DNA of 47,105 nt from JAXGQD01 sp964574395 (GTDB taxonomy: Bacteria; Bacillota; Clostridia; Saccharofermentanales; Fastidiosipilaceae), in the NCBI GenBank assembly GCA_964574395.1, contig CAZNNL010000009.1, positions 1-47,105 on the forward strand, written 5' to 3'. The position numbers were made by a program, and so were the translations under genes. The number at the start of each line of letters is the position of its first letter. Within the stretch, counting starts at the first letter, position 1. The notes under the pieces are model-generated. The model saw nothing but the letters and a program-made list of their open reading frames with translations, did not search any database and was not told the origin of the DNA. Shown here in pieces: positions 44,015-47,105 of this stretch.

Positions 44015-44274
44015 TGTATGCGATTGTATTTACAAAAAGGGCTGCTAAAGACATCTCGCTTTTGAAATCGGCAAAGTTAGATTCTAAAGTCAAGGCGCTT
44101 ATTAATGTCATACGTAAAAATCCATATCAATCACCACCCAGCTATGAAAAACTTCAGGGTGATTTTCAAGGTGCCTATTCAAGACGAATTAATATTAAGC
44201 ACCTATTAGTTCATGAAGTGTTTGAAAAAGATAGAATCATAAAAATTATTAGCGTATGGAGTCATTATGAATAG
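44014..44274 (+). CDS. YoeB/Txe-like toxin of a toxin-antitoxin system
   Basis: An 86-residue RelE-superfamily protein of the Txe/YoeB branch: ends with the YSRRINIKHLLVHEVFEKDRIIKIISVWSHYE block, whose Arg, His and terminal His-Tyr residues are the catalytic ones in this branch. YoeB-type toxins cleave mRNA at the ribosome. The start is taken as GTG overlapping the antitoxin stop; an in-frame TTG two codons earlier is possible. The frame looks intact although its antitoxin is truncated, so it must be silent, weak or controlled by a related antitoxin encoded elsewhere. Confidence 0.82.
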   Translation: MYAIVFTKRAAKDISLLKSAKLDSKVKALINVIRKNPYQSPPSYEKLQGDFQGAYSRRINIKHLLVHEVFEKDRIIKIISVWSHYE

Positions 44275-44345
44275 GCAAGTCACTATGTAATACGAAGATT
44301 GATTGTAAACTTATCTTGACATGTGTCATCGGCAACAATTTACCA

Positions 44346-45575
44346 TTAATCCAACACTTCTTTAAGTGTAGCCATTGGACAGTAAAACCCAATCCCCATC
44401 TTTTTCTCTAGCAAGATACCACGACCACGTATATAGTGTATCTGGTTTCCATGATCCCCCCCATCTTTCGGCGAGCGAAACGATGACTCAAGAACCATAC
44501 AATCTACGTAATTTGCATCATCAGCAAGTGAGTTAGAATACTCCAAATTTTCTCGAGATACCTTATCCCCCGCATAAGTCAATGAATACAACGTACACCC
44601 ATCAAACTCCGAAAATTTTTCAAGCACAACATTAACAGCGTCATCAATTTCATAGTTTGAATACATACCGGACTGACCGTAATTAATTGCCACGCCTTCC
44701 GCTATAGGACCTAAGTCCACTTCGTGCGGGAAATATACCGACATTTGAGGATTCTTATTTTCAATTAAAAGAATAAGAGAGGTACCATTGTAAAATAGTG
44801 TTTTTTCATTGATATCGTCAGCACTAACAATAGAGTCTATAAACCAACCTTCGTAATATCCATCATCCGACAAAATCTCCATCGTTTTCTGGCTAAGAAC
44901 TTCCTTATCTAATTTATTTCTGCTTAAGAAATCGTCAAAACTAAGTAATTGTCCTGTAGTTTGGTCGACAAATATATTCCAAGGTTCTAGAACAAAGGGT
45001 TCGCTCGCATAGTTACCGATTAACCCACTAGAATAAAGCGTGATGATTCCGTTTTCTTCGCTACTGATGAGATCCTGTTGGATGATTAGACGTGAACTGA
45101 AATTGTTTTCGAGAGCTTCGGTTTTATCAGAGGCATCGTAAGCCTTAACGGCATTATCGAATTGTTCTTTGCCCAAAGCCCAGTTTTGTTTAATATAGGC
45201 AAGTTTTTCTTCAACGAGTTCTTCTATAGCCGAAACGTGACTGGGGTTTTTGCCAGCGACTTTAACATTATACATGTGGCTTGGATAATCCGTGATTTCG
45301 ACACCATTCCAAAAAACAAAATTATCATCCAGACGCTCTAAAGTGATTTCGATTGCTAAAGGGACAGTTGTTGCAGGAGATGTTGTGCTCGGAGCAGTTG
45401 TTGTCTGACTAGTCTCAGAACTAGTACTGACCACTGTTGCCGTAGTTACGTTCGTCGGAATTTCAGTTTCACTAATGGATGTTTTGGGGCTTTCTTGACA
45501 TGCTGTCAAGATAAGTAGGGAAGTGCTGAGCGTCAAAGCAACTATGCGGGAAACAAACGGTTTGTGCGTGTTCAT
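44346..45575 (-). CDS. Secreted lipoprotein, DUF3298/RsiV-like C-terminal region
   Basis: A 409-residue protein with a lipoprotein signal peptide ending in the lipobox LLTLTAC-like segment (LILTAC, Cys about residue 26). A Thr/Ser/Pro-rich linker to about residue 72 follows, typical of surface-exposed Gram-positive lipoproteins. The rest is a globular domain; SFDDFLSRNKLDKEVLSQKTMEIL and ending blocks resemble DUF3298-type domains found in RsiV. Function unknown; it could sense envelope stress. GGAGAG precedes the ATG. No sigma factor gene is adjacent. Confidence 0.65.
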   Translation of the reverse strand: MNTHKPFVSRIVALTLSTSLLILTACQESPKTSISETEIPTNVTTATVVSTSSETSQTTTAPSTTSPATTVPLAIEITLERLDDNFVFWNGVEITDYPSHMYNVKVAGKNPSHVSAIEELVEEKLAYIKQNWALGKEQFDNAVKAYDASDKTEALENNFSSRLIIQQDLISSEENGIITLYSSGLIGNYASEPFVLEPWNIFVDQTTGQLLSFDDFLSRNKLDKEVLSQKTMEILSDDGYYEGWFIDSIVSADDINEKTLFYNGTSLILLIENKNPQMSVYFPHEVDLGPIAEGVAINYGQSGMYSNYEIDDAVNVVLEKFSEFDGCTLYSLTYAGDKVSRENLEYSNSLADDANYVDCMVLESSFRSPKDGGDHGNQIHYIRGRGILLEKKMGIGFYCPMATLKEVLD

Positions 45576-45710
45576 AAAAACTCTCCTTCATTGTGTACTG
45601 TATATGTAAGCGCCACTTGAGGATTGCACGGAAAATGTCTGTTTCAATTATACAGCTGAATTGAAGAAAAAAATATTTATTAAAAATCGCACCATAGTTT
45701 CCTCGGGTGC

Positions 45711-45749
45711 TATAATTGGTAAGTCAAAACTGGCTAGCCTTTACTAGCC
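45711..45749 (+). promoter_or_regulatory. purC -10 box and leader hairpin
   Basis: TATAAT at 45711-45716 lies 55 bases before purC; no good -35 is visible. The leader contains a 6-bp stem GGCTAG/CTAGCC (45732-45737 and 45744-45749) just before the AGAGGAG ribosome site; it could affect translation. It is too small for a purine riboswitch. Confidence 0.5.
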
Positions 45750-45770
45750 CCAAGAGGAGATTATCGGAGC

Positions 45771-46457
45771 ATGAAAATTTTATACGAAGGTAAAACTAAA
45801 GATGTATTAATCGACGAGTCAAATGACGACATTTACTTGCTGTTTAAAGACAGCGCTACTGGTGAAGATGGCGTTTTTGACCCTGGCTCTAACACAGTAG
45901 GGGGTAGCGTTGAAGGGAAAGGCAAGGTCGGACTAAAAGTGAGCAGCTATTTCTTCGAGTTAATGGAGAAGAATGGTGTTCCGACACATTATTTGGGGGC
46001 TGATTTAGACAAAGGACTGATGAAGGTCCGCAAAGTAACTGTGCCACCCTTGGAATTTGTGCTTCGTTATTATACGGCAGGTAGTATGTGTAGGCGTTTT
46101 GCCCTAGAAGAAGGTATACCTTTCGATCCTCCTTACTTAGAAGTGACCCTAAAGTCCGACGAACAAGGTGATCCTCTGATTAGCGAGCGACTTTGTTTGA
46201 TGAAGGGGCTTTTGGCTCCCGGTCAATATGACGAGGCGCTGCAGCTTCTGGTCAAGATTGGCGATGTGCTCAAGAACGAGCTTGCGACAATGGACTACAC
46301 TCTGATTGATTTTAAGGTTGAATTTGGTTTTGATGAGCATGGCAAAATGCTCGTCGCCGACGAAATCACACCTGATATTTGGCGCATTAAGGATGAGAAT
46401 GGCAAAATCCCCAACCAAATCGAATGCGCAAATATGATTCTGAAAAAGATTGGTTGA
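45771..46457 (+). CDS. purC: Phosphoribosylaminoimidazole-succinocarboxamide synthase
   Basis: A 228-residue SAICAR synthetase, which joins aspartate to CAIR with ATP in purine biosynthesis. Family motifs: YEGKTKDV at the N-terminus, FKDSATGEDG, EFVLRYYTAGSMCRRF, LIDFKVEFG and the metal/nucleotide loop VADEITPDIWRI. Length is normal for the bacterial short form. It stands alone, without other pur genes, between a lipoprotein gene and degraded DNA, and a strong terminator follows. Confidence 0.95.
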   Translation: MKILYEGKTKDVLIDESNDDIYLLFKDSATGEDGVFDPGSNTVGGSVEGKGKVGLKVSSYFFELMEKNGVPTHYLGADLDKGLMKVRKVTVPPLEFVLRYYTAGSMCRRFALEEGIPFDPPYLEVTLKSDEQGDPLISERLCLMKGLLAPGQYDEALQLLVKIGDVLKNELATMDYTLIDFKVEFGFDEHGKMLVADEITPDIWRIKDENGKIPNQIECANMILKKIG

Positions 46458-46480
46458 ATTGCGCAGAAGTAAAATTCATT

Positions 46481-46529
46481 AGCCACAAACTAGCGATTAG
46501 AAACTGAACCTAGTCGCTTTTTTGTGGCT
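46481..46529 (+). terminator. purC intrinsic terminator
   Basis: AGCGATTAG (46492-46500) pairs with CTAGTCGCT (46510-46518, one G-T pair), followed by six T. An outer pairing AGCCACAAA with TTTTGTGGCT encloses it. The gap 46530-46593 after it shows nothing recognisable. Confidence 0.85.
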
Positions 46530-46593
46530 GATAATACTGGTTAGTTTTTTGCATAAGAATTCTTTACAGCTTTGTCGAAATTAAATTCTTTCT

Positions 46594-46788
46594 CTAAAAA
46601 TTTTTCCTGCGAGCAAGAATAGAGTTCTTTTTGATAATAGAAATTAAAGCATTACTTCTAAGTATAGCTGAGGGCATTGCAATTCCTTGCTCTGTTAAGA
46701 CATAAGGCATGTATCTTCTACCGCCGTGGGATTCATCTAAACTTAAGGTCGCAAATTGTGACCTCAAGTTTAGATATTCGTCCTTCAC
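46594..46788 (-). pseudogene. ORF6N/antirepressor-type phage gene fragment
   Basis: A 64-codon open frame reading EYLNLRSQFATLSLDESHGGRR then YMPYVLTEQGIAMPSAILRS. This is the conserved C-terminal part of the ORF6N DNA-binding domain found in phage antirepressor-like proteins. The N-terminal half is missing upstream and the end runs into a basic, unrelated tail after a probable frameshift. A small relic of a prophage or mobile element. Confidence 0.6.
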
Positions 46789-46881
46789 ATGTGGTTAACG
46801 ATTGTAGGGTAGAAGTGAGTAAATTCAATTAGTATTAATTAATCGCTTCTTGAGTTTCTTCACATCCGTGGCCGTTTTCAC

Positions 46882-47053
46882 CTATTTAATGGCTTTTAGT
46901 TCCTTTACGTATTCTGTGTTTACTTCTCGGTAGAAGGTTTCCGCAACATCTAGGTTGGCGCACAATGACAATTCTCTGACTGACCTTGTAATTTCTTCCC
47001 ATGTATATTTTCCTGCATATTCAAACCTTGTTTGATACACTTTCCACAACTTC
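46882..47053 (-). pseudogene. 3' part of an unknown gene interrupted by an IS end
   Basis: A minus-strand frame of about 56 codons outside the IS end, reading QKLWKVYQTRFEYAGKYTWEE and then ITRSVRELSLCANLDVAETF to a stop. I do not recognise the family. The frame continues for a few codons into the terminal repeats of the IS-like element at 47054, which suggests the gene lost its 5' end by insertion. The stretch 46789-46881 between it and the ORF6N fragment shows no gene. Confidence 0.35.
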
Positions 47054-47105
47054 TGTGACCGCCGAGCTAAAATTGACCACAAGCGCCGACTTAAAAATGA
47101 GCAGT
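47054..47105. mobile_element. End of a second IS21-like element
   Basis: Starts TGTGACC and contains two copies of a 19-bp unit at a 24-bp period: GCCGAGCTAAAATTGACCA (47061-47079) and GCCGACTTAAAAATGAGCA (47085-47103). Such tandem terminal repeats near a TGT end are typical of IS21-family elements. The element would continue beyond the window. Its repeats differ from those at positions 1-70, so two different elements flank the segment. Confidence 0.55.

Larger units (their letters stand above)
309..46407. repeat. Dispersed octamer TGGCAAAA/TTTTGCCA, 53 copies
   Basis: Start positions of TGGCAAAA on the plus strand: 667, 3550, 4141, 7260, 7978, 9309, 10068, 12380, 16484, 18209, 18716, 21170, 21925, 22341, 26646, 27372, 28692, 32050, 33260, 33676, 34976, 36478, 37546, 38279, 39207, 41258, 41447, 46340, 46400. 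Of TTTTGCCA: 309, 3835, 4755, 8154, 10581, 13775, 17348, 19235, 20726, 22129, 27951, 29058, 31710, 32407, 33188, 34729, 36602, 36853, 37211, 38444, 40384, 40988, 43188, 45248. Counted by hand. Equal base frequencies predict 1.4. About 46 copies lie inside genes. Only about 16 further GGCAAAA heptamers lack the leading T. Confidence 0.9.

Noticed and set aside
45660..45770. Purine riboswitch upstream of purC
   Set aside because: Only one 6-bp hairpin lies between the -10 box and the ribosome site; the three-way junction and conserved loops are missing.
309..46407. Octamer TGGCAAAA as a Chi or KOPS polarity signal
   Set aside because: Copies are almost equal on both strands (29 and 24) across the whole window, whereas such signals are strongly strand-biased.
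1..47105. CRISPR array, tRNA or rRNA genes
   Set aside because: No regularly spaced repeats with unique spacers, no tRNA cloverleaf with the GGTTCGANTCC arm, and no rRNA words were found by reading.

Overview
The window looks like a 47 kb piece of a chromosome from an anaerobic, low-to-medium GC Firmicute, probably gut- or rumen-type. Reasons: FeFe-hydrogenase maturases (HydE, HydF, HydG), strong GGAGG ribosome sites, sigma-A type promoters, a DeoR regulator, a PadR/DUF2812 pair, a YhgE/MMPL pair, a Na+-decarboxylase beta subunit and a fused E1 dehydrogenase. No species is claimed. Both edges look like ends of IS21-type insertion sequences (repeated terminal units), so the piece probably stops where an assembly met repeated IS copies.

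Layout. 0-3.5 kb (minus strand): IS end, hydF, hydG, a TM1266-type regulator and a GNAT gene. 3.5-7.2 kb (plus): FGGY sugar kinase, orphan Na+-pump beta subunit with a tiny gamma-like partner, AlkD-type DNA repair. 7.2-20.4 kb: a DeoR regulator divergent from a large carbohydrate locus containing a zinc-dependent polyol/ketose dehydrogenase, an SDR with an unexplained N-terminal extension, a complete 2-oxoacid/acetoin-type dehydrogenase complex (E2, E3, fused E1 alpha-beta), a PHP hydrolase, a rhamnulokinase-like kinase and a sugar nucleotidyltransferase. 20.4-23.1 kb: AEC transporter, BlaI-like regulator, MetY. 23.4-24.6 kb: a strongly promoted, terminator-ended, A-rich (about 53% A) RNA of roughly 620 nt with no ORF, directly upstream of an HPRT homologue whose usual catalytic Asp is replaced by Arg. 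24.6-34.2 kb: DUF5662, Gfo/Idh/MocA, an IS-like repeat relic, cyclase, HydE, ABC-F ATPase, YhgE-like protein and MMPL transporter. 34.4-42.7 kb: cytidine deaminase, phosphoesterase, DUF4298, PepF, ECF S component, NUDIX, PadR/DUF2812, uracil-DNA glycosylase-like, DUF2798, PHP, DUF1275 and a double BFD protein. 42.7-47.1 kb: a decayed region with a broken old-yellow-enzyme reductase, a truncated antitoxin beside an intact YoeB-like toxin, a lipoprotein, purC, an ORF6N fragment and an IS-interrupted gene.

The most striking signal is not a gene. The octamer TGGCAAAA (or its complement TTTTGCCA) occurs 53 times by hand count, about once per 0.9 kb, against 1.4 expected for equal base frequencies. 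It is balanced between strands, lies mostly inside genes and uses different reading frames. That density and distribution resemble the DNA-uptake sequences of Neisseria and Haemophilus. Other strong candidates are the A-rich RNA with its HPRT-like neighbour, and the sugar locus built around a private thiamine-dependent dehydrogenase complex.
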